A DNA stretch of 64,000 nucleotides from assembly GCF_024758005.1 (NCBI RefSeq), contig NZ_CP103288.1:1550001-1614000 (forward strand), given 5' to 3'. Positions 7,117 to 17,102 of the stretch are shown one piece after another. The notes beneath the pieces are model-generated. The model was not told the DNA's origin. It saw nothing but the letters and a program-made list of their open reading frames with translations, and made no database searches. The DNA is from Pseudarthrobacter sp. NS4. GTDB taxonomy: Bacteria > Actinomycetota > Actinomycetes > Actinomycetales > Micrococcaceae. Position 1 is the first letter of the stretch. Each line of letters starts with the position of its first letter. Both the position numbers and the translations under genes were made by a program.

Positions 7117-9315
7117 ATGACCCTGCATTCAACCGCCAACGTTTCGCCAGCCAGTTCCTCCGCCGCCCGCGAGCCACTGTTCGGCACAGTCCTGGTGGCC
7201 AACCGCGGCGAGATCGCATGCCGGGTGATCCGGACCCTGCGCGCCCTGGGCATCCGCTCAGTGGCCGTATACAGCGACGCCGACGCCGGTGCCCGGCACG
7301 TGCGCGAAGCCGACACCTCCGTACGGATCGGTCCGGCCCCGGCCGCGGAAAGCTATCTCAACATCGAGGCGGTTATCGGCGCCTGCCGGCAAACGGGAGC
7401 CAAAGCCGTGCATCCGGGCTACGGCTTCCTGAGCGAGAACGTTGATTTCGCCCGCGCACTGGAAAAGGCCGGCATCACCTTTATCGGCCCCGGCGTGGAA
7501 GCCCTGAATGTCATGGGGGACAAGATCCGCTCCAAGAACCACGTCGCCGGCTACGGCGTCCCGGTGGTTCCCGGCGTGGCCCGCCCCGGGATGACGGACG
7601 CCGAACTGGTTGAGGCCGCGGCCGCCGTCGGATTTCCGCTCCTGATCAAACCCTCCGCGGGAGGTGGCGGCAAAGGCATGCACGCCGTGGAAAAAGCGGA
7701 AGACCTGCCGGCAGCCCTGGCTACTGCGCGGCGGGTGGCGGCCAGCGCCTTTGGTGACGACACCCTTTTCCTGGAACGCCTGGTCACCACTCCCCGCCAC
7801 ATCGAAGTACAGGTGCTGGCGGACAACCACGGCAACGTCATTCATCTCGGGGAACGCGAATGCTCCCTGCAGCGACGGCACCAGAAGGTCATTGAAGAGG
7901 CGCCCTCGCCCCTGCTGGAAAGCCTCCCGGATGGCGCTGCCGTCCGTGCCCGCATCGGCGAGGCGGCCTGCAACGCCGCCCGCAGCGTGAATTACAGCGG
8001 CGCCGGAACAGTGGAGTTCCTGGTTTCCGATGACGCCCCGGACGAGTTCTATTTCATGGAGATGAACACCCGCCTGCAGGTGGAGCACCCTGTCACGGAG
8101 ATGGTCACGGGCACCGACCTCGTCGAATGGCAGGTGCGGATTGCCGCAGGCGGGGAGTTGACCGTCCGGCAGGCCGACGTCGAACTTTCCGGCCACTCAG
8201 TGGAGGCACGCGTGTACGCCGAAGTGCCGGAAAAGAACTTCCTGCCGTCAACAGGGCGGGTATACCTGCTGGACGAACTGCCGTCCGGAACCGCCGGGAC
8301 GGTGCGGGTGGATTCCTCACTGGTCGAGGGGCTGCAGCTGTCGTCGAGCTACGACCCGATGATGGCCAAGGTTGTTGCCTGGGGTGCGGACCGGGCAGCG
8401 GCCCTCGACACTTTGGACCAGGCGCTCGCCGGTTACACCGCCCTCGGCCTGGCAACCAACGTGGAGTACCTCCGGCTGCTGATCAACGACCCCGACGTCC
8501 GGGACGGGCGCCTGGACACCGGCCTGATTGAGCGGAAGCTGCCGGGGCTGGCTTTCCGCCGTGTCAGCGATGCGGAGTTGGTGGCCGCTGCCCTGTTCGC
8601 CGTGCATGCCGGTGAACAGGCTCCGCACGGGCCAGGTCCCTGGCAGGGACGTAGCGGCTGGCGGCTGGGAGCCCCTGCCCCCCGCCGGGTCAGCCTGGGA
8701 ACGCCCGACGGCGGCCTGGCCACCGTTGCCGTCAGCGGCAGTCCCGGCGGGAGCATCGTGACGGTCGACGGCGGTAAACGCAGCAGGGCCTGCCTCCGCT
8801 TTCCTCGGCGCGGCCACATGGAGCTGACCCTCGACGGCGAAGTCCACGAGTATGCGCTGGCACCGGTCTACCCCGGGCCGGGGACCCCGCTGTCGGACGC
8901 TCCACTCCAGCTTTTCCTCGGCAACGAAGGCTGGTCCTGCCGGCTGGACGTGCTGACCCGCGAAGCGCGGCTGGAACGGGTCCTCGCGGCCATCCAGCAG
9001 GAGGAGGGATCCGCCGACCCGGCCGTACGTTCGCCCATGCCCGGCACCGTAGTGTCCGTAGCGGTTGCCGACGGGGACACCGTGAAAGCCGGCCAGGTCC
9101 TTGTTTCGGTGGAGGCCATGAAGATGGAACACCAGCTGCCGGCCCCGCTGGCCGGGACGGTGCACCTCAGCACGCGGCCCGGAGAGCTGGTGAAGGCTGA
9201 ACAGGTAGTAGCCACCATCCACCCCGACCCGGAGCACAAACCCGGGCCCGGTACTGCCGGCACCTTCCCCGGCGGCGATACAGCCCAGGAACCAACCCAC
9301 GGCAAAGGAGCCTAG
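7117..9315 (+). CDS. accA1: Methylcrotonyl-CoA carboxylase alpha subunit (biotin carboxylase plus biotin carrier)
   Basis: A 732-residue fusion of biotin carboxylase (about 20-470; ATP-grasp glycine loop KPSAGGGGKGM, EMNTRLQVEHPVTE) with a C-terminal biotinyl domain whose modified lysine is residue 669 in EAMKMEH. It carboxylates biotin with bicarbonate and ATP and supplies it to the beta subunit encoded just upstream (7-bp gap). The final 30 residues are a Gly/Pro-rich tail without known function. Confidence 0.9.
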   Translation: MTLHSTANVSPASSSAAREPLFGTVLVANRGEIACRVIRTLRALGIRSVAVYSDADAGARHVREADTSVRIGPAPAAESYLNIEAVIGACRQTGAKAVHPGYGFLSENVDFARALEKAGITFIGPGVEALNVMGDKIRSKNHVAGYGVPVVPGVARPGMTDAELVEAAAAVGFPLLIKPSAGGGGKGMHAVEKAEDLPAALATARRVAASAFGDDTLFLERLVTTPRHIEVQVLADNHGNVIHLGERECSLQRRHQKVIEEAPSPLLESLPDGAAVRARIGEAACNAARSVNYSGAGTVEFLVSDDAPDEFYFMEMNTRLQVEHPVTEMVTGTDLVEWQVRIAAGGELTVRQADVELSGHSVEARVYAEVPEKNFLPSTGRVYLLDELPSGTAGTVRVDSSLVEGLQLSSSYDPMMAKVVAWGADRAAALDTLDQALAGYTALGLATNVEYLRLLINDPDVRDGRLDTGLIERKLPGLAFRRVSDAELVAAALFAVHAGEQAPHGPGPWQGRSGWRLGAPAPRRVSLGTPDGGLATVAVSGSPGGSIVTVDGGKRSRACLRFPRRGHMELTLDGEVHEYALAPVYPGPGTPLSDAPLQLFLGNEGWSCRLDVLTREARLERVLAAIQQEEGSADPAVRSPMPGTVVSVAVADGDTVKAGQVLVSVEAMKMEHQLPAPLAGTVHLSTRPGELVKAEQVVATIHPDPEHKPGPGTAGTFPGGDTAQEPTHGKGA

Positions 9316-9317
9316 AC

Positions 9318-10481
9318 ATGGCAGGTTTTGAACTCAGCGAGGAGTACCAGGACCTCAGCGAAACCGTCCGCGATTTCGCGGACACGGTGGTGGCCCCGGT
9401 ATCGGCCAAGCACGACGAGGAGCACAGCTTCCCCTACGAAGTGGTGAAGCAGATGGCGGAGATGGGACTGTTCGGGCTGCCCTTCCCCGAGGCGTTCGGC
9501 GGGATGGGCGGGGACTACTTTGCCCTTGCCCTGGCGCTGGAGCAGCTCGGCCGGGTGGACCAATCGGTAGCCATCACCCTGGAAGCCGGCGTCTCCCTGG
9601 GCGCCATGCCCGTGTACCGCTTCGGTACCGACGCCCAGAAGGAGGAATGGCTGCCAATGCTGGCCTCGGGCCAGGCGCTCGCCGGCTTCGGGCTGACCGA
9701 ACCCGAGGCCGGTTCCGATGCGGGGGGTACCAAGACCACGGCACGCCGGGACGGCGGGGACTGGGTGATCAACGGCAACAAGGAGTTCATCACCAACTCC
9801 GGGACGGACATCACCCGGCTGGTCACGGTCACCGCCGTGACCGGACAGAAGGAACGGGCGGACGGCACCCTGCAAAAGGAAATCTCCACCATTCTTGTGC
9901 CCACCGACACGCCCGGCTTCAAGGCGGAAAAACCGTACAACAAGGTGGGCTGGAACGCCTCGGACACACACCCGCTCACCTTGCGGGATGTCCGTGTCCC
10001 GGAGGAAAACCTGCTGGGCGCCGAAGGGCGCGGTTACGCCAACTTTCTCTCCATCCTGGACGAGGGCCGCATTGCCATCGCGGCGCTGGCCACCGGCGCC
10101 GCGCAGGGATGCGCGGACCTCTCCGTCAAGTACGCCAGGGAGCGCAGGGCCTTCGGCCAGGAGATCGGCAAGTACCAGGCCATCTCCTTCAAGATCGCCC
10201 GCATGGAAGCCAGGGCCCACACCGCCCGCCTGGCCTACTACGACGCGGCTGCCCGGATGCTTGCCGGGAAGCCGTTCAAGACGCAGGCGGCCATCGCTAA
10301 GATGGTCGCAGGCGAGGCGGCCATGGACAACGCGCGGGATGCCACCCAGGTATTCGGCGGCTATGGCTTCATCAACGAGTTCACCGTGGCACGCCACTAC
10401 CGCGACTCCAAGATCCTTGAAGTGGGGGAGGGCACCACGGAGGTCCAGCTGATGCTGATCGCCCGCGAACTGGGACTGTAG
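9318..10481 (+). CDS. Acyl-CoA dehydrogenase, probably isovaleryl-CoA dehydrogenase
   Basis: A 387-residue FAD flavoenzyme with the normal three-domain layout: N-terminal helices, a middle beta domain ([16 protein letters not shown]) and a C-terminal helical domain ([10 protein letters not shown]...VGEGTTEVQ). It starts two bases after the carboxylase stop. In leucine breakdown this enzyme makes 3-methylcrotonyl-CoA, the substrate of the adjacent carboxylase. The family is certain; the isovaleryl-CoA substrate is inferred from context. Confidence 0.87.
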   Translation: MAGFELSEEYQDLSETVRDFADTVVAPVSAKHDEEHSFPYEVVKQMAEMGLFGLPFPEAFGGMGGDYFALALALEQLGRVDQSVAITLEAGVSLGAMPVYRFGTDAQKEEWLPMLASGQALAGFGLTEPEAGSDAGGTKTTARRDGGDWVINGNKEFITNSGTDITRLVTVTAVTGQKERADGTLQKEISTILVPTDTPGFKAEKPYNKVGWNASDTHPLTLRDVRVPEENLLGAEGRGYANFLSILDEGRIAIAALATGAAQGCADLSVKYARERRAFGQEIGKYQAISFKIARMEARAHTARLAYYDAAARMLAGKPFKTQAAIAKMVAGEAAMDNARDATQVFGGYGFINEFTVARHYRDSKILEVGEGTTEVQLMLIARELGL

Positions 10482-10516
10482 TACCTGGGACTGCAGCCGG
10501 CCTGAAAGGATCAATG

Positions 10517-11326
10517 ATGATTGACAAGGTTGTTGCCAGCGCCGACGAAGCAGTGGCGGACATACCGGACGGCGCCTCTCTGGCCGTGGGCGGGTTTGGA
10601 CTCTGCGGAATTCCCGTCACCCTGATCGATGCGCTGCACCGCGCCGGCACCTCGGAACTGGAAACCGTCAGCAACAACTGCGGCGTGGACGACTGGGGCC
10701 TGGGCATCCTGCTCCGGGATGGACGCATCCGCCGCACCATCAGCTCCTACGTGGGCGAAAACAAGGAGTTCGCCCGCCAGTACCTGGCCGGCGAACTGGA
10801 AGTGGTCCTCACGCCCCAGGGCACGCTTGCGGAGAAGCTTCGCGCGGGCGGCGCCGGCATCCCTGCCTTCTACACGAAGGCGGGGGTAGGCACGCAGGTG
10901 TCCGAGGGTGGCCTGCCGCAGAAGTACGACGCCGACGGCGGCATCGCGGTGGCATCAGAACCCAAGGAGGTGCGTTCCTTCGGCGATGTGGACTATGTCC
11001 TGGAGGAAGCCCTGACACCCGACTTCGGGCTGGTCCATGCCTGGAAGGGAGACCGGCACGGCAACCTCGTCTTCCACGCCACCGCCATGAACTTCAACCC
11101 GCTCTGCGCCATGGCCGGCCGGATCACCATCGCGGAGGTGGAGGAACTCGTGGAGCCGGGCGAACTGGACCCCGGGCGCATCCACACCCCCGGGATTTTC
11201 GTTCAGCGGGTGGTCCTTGCCCCCAACGCCGAGAAACGGATCGAGAAGCGGACCGTGGCCCTTGCTGTCCCCGCCGGCGGCGGATCCGCAACAGGACCCG
11301 GCAGCAACCAGCAGGCAGGAGCATAA
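10517..11326 (+). CDS. scoA: 3-oxoacid (acetoacetate) CoA-transferase, subunit A
   Basis: Subunit A (about 269 residues) of a class I CoA-transferase, with the early GGFGLCGIP motif and the nucleotide-like fold through [17 protein letters not shown]. It moves CoA to acetoacetate, the end product of leucine breakdown. Two ATG codons abut at 10514 and 10517; the second has better spacing (6 nt) from AAAGGA. The last 30 residues are a Gly/Ser/Gln extension beyond the usual end. Confidence 0.87.
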   Translation: MIDKVVASADEAVADIPDGASLAVGGFGLCGIPVTLIDALHRAGTSELETVSNNCGVDDWGLGILLRDGRIRRTISSYVGENKEFARQYLAGELEVVLTPQGTLAEKLRAGGAGIPAFYTKAGVGTQVSEGGLPQKYDADGGIAVASEPKEVRSFGDVDYVLEEALTPDFGLVHAWKGDRHGNLVFHATAMNFNPLCAMAGRITIAEVEELVEPGELDPGRIHTPGIFVQRVVLAPNAEKRIEKRTVALAVPAGGGSATGPGSNQQAGA

Positions 11327-11328
11327 CG

Positions 11329-12105
11329 ATGGATCCCAACAGCCCCTACGCTCCCCGTCCGGAAGGCGTCCGGCCCGAGTTCCGGCGCGCGCCCTCCCAG
11401 CAGCAAGCCGCCCCCGGTGACGGAACCGGTGAGGCCGAAACCAAAGGCTGGACACGCAACGAGTTGGCCGCACGGGTGGCCATGGAGCTCAGCAACGGCC
11501 AGTATGTGAACCTCGGGATCGGCATGCCCACATTGATTCCCAACTACATTCCCGAGGGCGTTGAAGTGGTCCTCCACTCCGAGAACGGCATTCTGGGCGT
11601 AGGCCCGTATCCGGCAGAGGATGCCGTGGATCCGGACCTGATCAATGCGGGCAAGGAAACCGTCACCGTTAACAAGGGCGCCGCGTTCTTCGACTCCGCA
11701 GCTTCCTTCGGAATGATCCGGGGCGGCCATGTGGACGTTGCTGTCCTGGGTGCCATGGAGGTGGCCGCCAACGGCGACCTGGCCAACTGGATGATCCCGG
11801 GCAAGATGGTCAAGGGCATGGGCGGGGCCATGGACCTGGTGTTCGGCGCCAAGAAGGTCATCGTGATGATGGAACACGTGGACCGCAGCGGCAACCCCAA
11901 GATTGTCCAGCAATGTTCACTTCCGCTGACCGGCAAGGGGTGCGTGGACCGCATCATCACGGACCTCGCCGTCATCGACGTCGTCCAGGACACCTTCGGG
12001 TCCCGCCTGGTACTGCGCGAGCTGGCCCCCAACGTCTCGGTGGAGGACGTTGCCGCCGCCACCGGCGCCGAGCTGTTCGAGGAAGACCGGGAACTCACCG
12101 TATGA
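11329..12105 (+). CDS. scoB: 3-oxoacid (acetoacetate) CoA-transferase, subunit B
   Basis: Subunit B, 258 residues, carries the catalytic glutamate, residue 85 in [10 protein letters not shown], which forms the enzyme-CoA thioester. The core starts at about residue 40 ([14 protein letters not shown]); the preceding 38 residues, rich in Pro and Gln, are an unusual extension. It begins two bases after the scoA stop and overlaps the maoC start by ATGA. Confidence 0.87.
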   Translation: MDPNSPYAPRPEGVRPEFRRAPSQQQAAPGDGTGEAETKGWTRNELAARVAMELSNGQYVNLGIGMPTLIPNYIPEGVEVVLHSENGILGVGPYPAEDAVDPDLINAGKETVTVNKGAAFFDSAASFGMIRGGHVDVAVLGAMEVAANGDLANWMIPGKMVKGMGGAMDLVFGAKKVIVMMEHVDRSGNPKIVQQCSLPLTGKGCVDRIITDLAVIDVVQDTFGSRLVLRELAPNVSVEDVAAATGAELFEEDRELTV

Positions 12106-12662
12106 CCGGCGGCAGCAACGGTCAGGATGCCCGGCAGAAGGACGACGGCGGACGGCGCGTCATCGAGCAGCGCGGGCTGTACTTCGATGAGCTCGAAGAG
12201 GGAGTGGTTTATGCGCATCGTCCCGGACGTACTGTGACGGAGGCGGACAACGTGCTGTTCACCACCCTCACCATGAACACGCAGGCACTGCACCTGGATG
12301 CGGCCTGGAGCGCCGCCCAGCCCTTCGGCCAGCGGCTGGTCAATTCCATGTTCACGCTCGCCACTGTGGTGGGCCAGTCCGTCACCCAGCTGACCCAGGG
12401 AACCATCATTGCCCAGCTGGGCCTGACTGACGTTTCCTTCCCGCACCCGCTGTACCACGGGGACACCCTCTATACGGAGACGGTGATCGCCGGCAAGCGG
12501 CTCTCCGAATCACGGCCGGGCCAGGGGATCGTCACCATGCAGCACACCGGCAGGAACCAGGACGGCACCGTGGTGGCGCTCGCCACCCGAAGCTGCCTGA
12601 TGTGGACGCGTGAGGCCCACAGGAGGCAGTCCGGCAGCGGACAGGAGAGAATTCCGGTATGA
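12102..12662 (+). CDS. MaoC-like hydratase (3-methylglutaconyl-/itaconyl-CoA hydratase candidate)
   Basis: A 186-residue hot-dog-fold enoyl-CoA hydratase of the MaoC family. The fold begins at about residue 20 ([25 protein letters not shown]), with a second conserved block around [22 protein letters not shown] 12102 overlaps the scoB stop (ATGA), and its own stop overlaps the lyase start the same way. In the syntenic M. tuberculosis locus the MaoC (Rv2499c) and CitE-like (Rv2498c) proteins act in leucine and itaconate dissimilation. I infer the same role here, in place of a crotonase-type LiuC. Confidence 0.8.
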   Translation: MTGGSNGQDARQKDDGGRRVIEQRGLYFDELEEGVVYAHRPGRTVTEADNVLFTTLTMNTQALHLDAAWSAAQPFGQRLVNSMFTLATVVGQSVTQLTQGTIIAQLGLTDVSFPHPLYHGDTLYTETVIAGKRLSESRPGQGIVTMQHTGRNQDGTVVALATRSCLMWTREAHRRQSGSGQERIPV

Positions 12663-13498
12663 CCTTTCTGATGGGCCCTGCCCTGCTCTTTTGCCCCGCT
12701 GACCGGCCGGAACGCTACCAGAAGGCTGCCACGCGCGCCGATGCCGTGATCCTTGACCTTGAGGACGCAGTTGCCCCCGCCGACAAGCAGCGCGCACGCG
12801 GTGCCATCCTCGCCCAGGTGGGAACCACCGGTGACATCCCGGAGCTGGAGCCCAGCCGGACCATCATCAGGGTGAATCCTGCCGGGACGGAGGAATTTGA
12901 AAAGGACCTGCACTGCCTGGCGCACACGCCCTACCGGACCGTCATGCTGGCGAAGGCGGAAAGCGCCGACCAGTTGAAAGCCCTTGGGGGCTACCAGGTC
13001 ATCGCGTTGTGCGAGACCGCCCTGGGTGTCCTGAATGCCCCGGCCATTGCAGCCGCACCCAATGTGGTGGCACTGATGTGGGGAGCCGAGGACCTGCTGG
13101 CGACCCTGGGCGGCACGTCCAGCCGAATGGACGACGGCGGCTACCGGGCAGTGGCGCTGCACGCCCGTTCAACCGTGCTGCTGGCAGCCCGTGCTTTTGG
13201 CAAGGAGGCCGTTGACGCCGTCTACGTCAACATCCCGGACCTTGCAGGCCTGGCGGCGGAAGCCGGCGACGCTGTCGCATCCGGATTCAGCTCCAAAGCC
13301 TGCATCCACCCCAGCCAGGCGGCAGTAGTACGGGGCGCGTATGCTCCCTCCGAAGCTGACGTGGCCGCGGCAACAGCCCTGCTGGAGGCCGCCCGGACGG
13401 CGGGTTCCGGGGTTTTCGAGCACAACGGAAAGATGATCGACGGACCAGTCATCAAACAGGCCGAGGCCATCATCCGTCGTGCAGGGAAGCACGCCTAG
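12659..13498 (+). CDS. HpcH/HpaI (CitE-like) beta-hydroxyacyl-CoA lyase
   Basis: A 279-residue TIM-barrel CoA-ester lyase of the CitE/Clybl type. Landmarks are the early LLFCPADRPERYQKAATRADAVILDLEDAV, where the Asp/Glu bind metal, and FSSKACIHPSQAAVV near the end. It is the last gene of the leucine operon. The M. tuberculosis homologue Rv2498c cleaves HMG-CoA and citramalyl-CoA, serving both leucine and itaconate breakdown. No classical DRE-TIM HMG-CoA lyase is present in the operon, which supports the same role here (inference). Confidence 0.82.
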   Translation: MTFLMGPALLFCPADRPERYQKAATRADAVILDLEDAVAPADKQRARGAILAQVGTTGDIPELEPSRTIIRVNPAGTEEFEKDLHCLAHTPYRTVMLAKAESADQLKALGGYQVIALCETALGVLNAPAIAAAPNVVALMWGAEDLLATLGGTSSRMDDGGYRAVALHARSTVLLAARAFGKEAVDAVYVNIPDLAGLAAEAGDAVASGFSSKACIHPSQAAVVRGAYAPSEADVAAATALLEAARTAGSGVFEHNGKMIDGPVIKQAEAIIRRAGKHA

Positions 13499-13515
13499 AA
13501 GCGCCCGACGCCGGG

Positions 13516-13600
13516 TGTTCGCCTCTGCGGGACGCTCACCTTTGCCCGCTGTTCACCTCTGCGGGATGCCCACCTTTGCCCGCTGCTCACCTTCGCCGGC
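13516..13600. repeat. Five tandem 17-bp repeats, hairpin-forming, between convergent genes
   Basis: Five consecutive 17-bp units start at 13516, 13533, 13550, 13567 and 13584. Two types alternate: TGTTCGCCTCTGCGGGA-like and CGCTCACCTTTGCCCGC-like, so units 1+2 and 3+4 form a 34-bp higher-order repeat. GCGGG of one type can pair with CCCGC of the next, giving a row of hairpins. They lie between the stop of the lyase gene and the convergent lipase-maturation-factor gene, whose stop codon (13587-13589) is inside the last unit. A transcription-ending or RNA-stabilising role is likely. Confidence 0.75.
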
Positions 13601-15062
13601 CGTGGGACCGCCGCAGGGAAATGGGCGGGATGGGTTCGTAGAGCAGTGTCCGCACCCACCGGTTTCCCGTCTCCCGGAACTCCTGCCGGGTGGCGAAGCG
13701 ATAGTGGTAGCTGAGCACGCGCACCCAGCGGGGTGGCTCGCCGTCGAACGGGTCGTGGCGCAGGAGCCGCAACGTTTTCCGGTCCGCCTCCAGCAGCTTG
13801 GTGAGGAACGCGTAGAACCACTCTTCGTGCACCGTCCTCAGCGGCAGGAACCACATCAGCCAGTCCAGCCGCAGGTGGTACGGCGCCCATTGCCGGGGGA
13901 TGCGCCTCACATCCCCGGGCTTGCCCTTGAAGCCATACTCTCGCCAGTCCGAGGAGTCGTCGGGATCTTCATCCAGGGTCCCCTCCACCACGATCTCGAT
14001 CCGCTGCTTGGTGACAGTCCCGAAGGCGCCGTACGTGTTGACCAGCTGCCAGCGGTTGAAGCTCGCGTTCATCAGCTGCCGGCGGGAGAACAGGTTCCGC
14101 AGTGGCCAGTAGCTGAGCACCACCAGCAACAGGGTGGCTGCGAGCGTGATGGCCAGCCACCAGACCGGAGTTTCCCTGTCCACACCCGCTCCGTGCCAAT
14201 CCAGGGGGATTGCCGGCAGCACCGCATGGGCCACCGGGTCGCTGACAGCGGCGAAGGCCAGCACAATGGCGATCCAGTTCAGCCAGGCGAAGTTTCCGGT
14301 AGCCACCAGCCACAGCTGGGTGAAAATGACAATTCCCGCCGCTACGCTGGCCACCGGCTGCGGTGCGAACAGGAAGAACGGGACCACCAGTTGGGCGAAG
14401 TGGTTGCCCACCACCTCCACCTTGTGGAGGGGCTTGGGCAGGAGATGCGCCTGCCGGCTGAGTGGACCGGGCATCGGCTGCGTTTCATGGTGGTAGTACA
14501 GGGCAGTCAGGTCCCGCCACTCCCGGCCGCCGCGGATCTTGATCATCCCGGCACCGAATTCCAGGCGGAACACGAGCCACACGATCAGGATCAGGATGGT
14601 GCGGGGCGGGTCCGTCTGGTCAGAACCGAGGAACGCCACGGTGAAGCCCGCTTCAAGGAGCAGCATCTCCCAGCCGAAGCCGTAGAACGTCTGGCCCACG
14701 TTCACGATGGACATGTACAGCAGCCAGAGCGCCAGGAATGCAATCAGCGGCACCCACGGCGGTCCCAGTTGCGGAATTCCGGCCATAAGCAACGCCGACA
14801 CCACGAGCCCTGCTGCGCAGACGGCCCGGAGCAGCCCGTCGGAGTACCGCCAACGGAACAGGGTGGGCCGGGGCATCCTGCTGAAGACGCCGAGGTACTG
14901 CGGGACCGGGAGGAGCCCCCGCTCACCCAGCAACGCGGGGAACTGGTTCAGTGAGGACAGAAATGCAACAAAGTACAGTGCTGCCACCCCTCGCTGCAGC
15001 ACTTGCCGGGCGAACTCGTATTCCGGCGCGTCGAACCATGACAGCCAGTCCACGGGATCCAC
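13587..15062 (-). CDS. Lipase maturation factor family membrane protein
   Basis: A multi-span membrane protein of about 491 residues resembling vertebrate LMF1 and its bacterial homologues. It has an N-terminal WFDAPEYEFARQVLQRGVAALYFVAFL segment, several hydrophobic spans through the first 300 residues and a conserved soluble C-terminal region (DWLMWFLPL, HDPFDGEPPRWVRV). The function in bacteria is not established. GTG 15062 is preferred: a longer frame to 15188 would overlap the divergent exporter gene by 85 bp. Confidence 0.8.
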   Translation of the reverse strand: MDPVDWLSWFDAPEYEFARQVLQRGVAALYFVAFLSSLNQFPALLGERGLLPVPQYLGVFSRMPRPTLFRWRYSDGLLRAVCAAGLVVSALLMAGIPQLGPPWVPLIAFLALWLLYMSIVNVGQTFYGFGWEMLLLEAGFTVAFLGSDQTDPPRTILILIVWLVFRLEFGAGMIKIRGGREWRDLTALYYHHETQPMPGPLSRQAHLLPKPLHKVEVVGNHFAQLVVPFFLFAPQPVASVAAGIVIFTQLWLVATGNFAWLNWIAIVLAFAAVSDPVAHAVLPAIPLDWHGAGVDRETPVWWLAITLAATLLLVVLSYWPLRNLFSRRQLMNASFNRWQLVNTYGAFGTVTKQRIEIVVEGTLDEDPDDSSDWREYGFKGKPGDVRRIPRQWAPYHLRLDWLMWFLPLRTVHEEWFYAFLTKLLEADRKTLRLLRHDPFDGEPPRWVRVLSYHYRFATRQEFRETGNRWVRTLLYEPIPPISLRRSHGRRR

Positions 15063-15091
15063 GTTACGCCCGCCCACCGGGAAGCTGCCAC

Positions 15092-15097
15092 TAGGAT
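15092..15097 (+). promoter_or_regulatory. TAGGAT -10 element, leaderless start for the exporter gene
   Basis: TAGGAT ends 6 nt before the ATG at 15104, so transcription should begin at or next to the start codon. Confidence 0.5.
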
Positions 15098-15103
15098 CGA
15101 GGG

Positions 15104-15847
15104 ATGTTTGTACTGGTGCTGATGGCCGTAATCGCAGGCGCGTTGGCCCAGCGGATCGCAGGCCTTGGCTTCGGGCTGCTCGTTGCACCGGTGCTGGTGG
15201 TTCTCCTGGGCCCCTTCGACGGCGTCATGATCGTCAATCTTTGCGGTGCGGCCTCGTCCCTGCTCATCCTCTCCCGGGTCTGGAGGCATGTGGCCTGGAA
15301 GAAGTACTTCGGACTGGCGCTCGCGGCCCTGGCCGGCGTCCTGCCTGGTGCGTGGCTGGCCAGCAACGTGCCCGAAGCGCCGCTGCAGATCTGCATCGGC
15401 ATTCTGCTCGTCATTGCCCTGCTCGCTTCACAACGGCTGACCAGGACATCGTGGCGTGCCAGTGGGGCGGTTCCCATGGTGTCGCTGGGGTTTTCCAGCG
15501 GTCTCATGAACGCCGCGGCGGGCGTGGGCGGTCCGTCCATCACGGCGTACGCCATCGCCACGCGCTGGGAGCAGAAAAGCTTTAGTGCCACCCTCCAGCC
15601 GTACTTCATCACCACGGGCTTAAGCTCGCTCATCAGCAAATACGTGCTGTCGGGCGGGCATGTTCCCGGCCTGGAAGGCTGGCAGTGGCTGGCGATCCTT
15701 GCGGCCATGATCGTTGGAATCGTGGCCGGGGATCTGTTGTCCGGCAGGGTGCCTGCAGCTGCCGCGCGGCGGATCGTCACGGCCATCGCCTACGTGGGAG
15801 CGGTGGCCACCCTGGGCAAGGGCCTGATGGAACTGGCAGCGGCCTGA
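15104..15847 (+). CDS. TauE/SafE (TSUP) family membrane exporter
   Basis: A 247-residue integral membrane protein with about eight hydrophobic segments and the paired family motifs near the start of each half (AQRIAGLGFGLLVAP, FSSGLMNAAAGVGGPS). Members export sulfite, sulfoacetate or other organic anions; the substrate here is unknown. It diverges from the lipase-maturation-factor gene. A second member of the family is encoded at 24288. Confidence 0.85.
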   Translation: MFVLVLMAVIAGALAQRIAGLGFGLLVAPVLVVLLGPFDGVMIVNLCGAASSLLILSRVWRHVAWKKYFGLALAALAGVLPGAWLASNVPEAPLQICIGILLVIALLASQRLTRTSWRASGAVPMVSLGFSSGLMNAAAGVGGPSITAYAIATRWEQKSFSATLQPYFITTGLSSLISKYVLSGGHVPGLEGWQWLAILAAMIVGIVAGDLLSGRVPAAAARRIVTAIAYVGAVATLGKGLMELAAA

Positions 15848-15888
15848 GTGCCGCGGTTCCTGCGGGCTGTCCGGGCACCCCGGTGGGA

Positions 15889-15894
15889 GATACT
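15889..15894 (+). promoter_or_regulatory. Possible GATACT -10 element before dxr
   Basis: GATACT ends 6 nt before the dxr ATG at 15901. It is one base off the TANNNT pattern, and there is no convincing ribosome-binding site, so a leaderless transcript is plausible. Confidence 0.3.
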
Positions 15895-15900
15895 TAAGCA

Positions 15901-17085
15901 ATGCAGCCACGCAGAATCGTCCTCCTCGGATCCACCGGTTCCATCGGCACCCAGGCGATTGACGTCGTCGACGGCGCCCCGCACCTGTTCGAGGTCGTGG
16001 CACTCAGCGCAGGCGGCGGCAACCTGGAACTCCTCGCCCGGCAAGCGGTCCACACGGGTGCTGCAGCGGTAGGAATAGCGGGCGGTGACCCGGGCCGGCT
16101 GGCAACGCTGATTGATGAAGCGGCCGCCGCAGCAGGAAAGCCCGGCTACCGGCCGGAGATCGTATCCGGCATCGATGCTTCCACCCGCATAGCGCAGATC
16201 GAGGCGGACGTGGTGCTCAACGGGATCACCGGTTCGATCGGCCTGGCACCCACCCTGGCGGCACTGGGCTCCGGCGCCACACTGGCCCTCGCCAACAAGG
16301 AGTCCCTTATTGTGGGCGGGGAGCTCGTCAAGGCTGCCGCCCGGGAGGGTCAGATTGTTCCCGTGGACTCCGAGCACTCCGCGATTGCCCAGTGCCTGCG
16401 CGCGGGCACTGCCGGCGAAGTGGAAAAATTGATCCTTACCGCGTCCGGAGGGCCGTTCCGGGGCAGGAGCCGGGAGGAGCTTCACGGGGTCACCCCGCAG
16501 GAGGCGTTGGCGCATCCCACCTGGGACATGGGCGTCATGGTCACCACCAATTCGGCCACGCTGGTGAACAAGGGCCTTGAGGTGATAGAGGCGCACCTGC
16601 TGTTCGATGTTCCGCTGGACCGGATAGACGTTGTTGTCCATCCCCAGTCCGTAGTGCATTCCATGGTCGAGTTCGTCGACGGTTCAGTCATTGCTCAGGC
16701 GTCCCCGCCGGACATGCGCCTGCCCATAGCCCTGGGGCTGGGCTGGCCTGAGAGGGTATCCAACGCCGCGGCAGCCTGCGACTGGACCAAGGCCGCCACC
16801 TGGACCTTTGAACCACTGGACGTGGCCGCTTTCCCCGCCGTCGAACTCGCCAAGGAGGCCGCCAAGCAGGGGAGCACCTTCCCCGCAGTCTTCAATGCGG
16901 CAAACGAGGAGGCGGTAACGGCCTTCCATGACGGCCGCATTCGGTTCACTGACATAGTGGACACCGTGGAAGACGTCCTCAGCGAACACTCAGGCTCCTC
17001 ACGGCTGACGGTGGAATCCGTACTCGATGCTGAGAGCTGGGCACGTGCCCGCGCACACGAACGTTTAGCAGTCAGCAGTCTCTAG
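15901..17085 (+). CDS. dxr: 1-deoxy-D-xylulose 5-phosphate reductoisomerase
   Basis: The second step of the MEP isoprenoid pathway: NADPH-dependent conversion of DXP to MEP in the cytoplasm. At 394 residues it is full length. The Rossmann motif [14 protein letters not shown] is near residue 10, and [19 protein letters not shown] and the metal/substrate region around SGGPFRG are intact. The site-2 protease and ispG follow, a common actinobacterial order that groups two MEP-pathway genes. Confidence 0.95.
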   Translation: MQPRRIVLLGSTGSIGTQAIDVVDGAPHLFEVVALSAGGGNLELLARQAVHTGAAAVGIAGGDPGRLATLIDEAAAAAGKPGYRPEIVSGIDASTRIAQIEADVVLNGITGSIGLAPTLAALGSGATLALANKESLIVGGELVKAAAREGQIVPVDSEHSAIAQCLRAGTAGEVEKLILTASGGPFRGRSREELHGVTPQEALAHPTWDMGVMVTTNSATLVNKGLEVIEAHLLFDVPLDRIDVVVHPQSVVHSMVEFVDGSVIAQASPPDMRLPIALGLGWPERVSNAAAACDWTKAATWTFEPLDVAAFPAVELAKEAAKQGSTFPAVFNAANEEAVTAFHDGRIRFTDIVDTVEDVLSEHSGSSRLTVESVLDAESWARARAHERLAVSSL

Positions 17086-17102
17086 GAAGCAGCAGCACCT
17101 CC

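Noticed and set aside
13516..13600. CRISPR array
   Set aside because: The 17-bp units are contiguous with no unique spacers, and no cas genes are present.
13479..14954. Long open frame (about 490 codons) on the plus strand
   Set aside because: It lies opposite the lipase-maturation-factor gene; its sequence is His/Gln/Pro-rich, as expected for the antisense of a G/C-rich gene.
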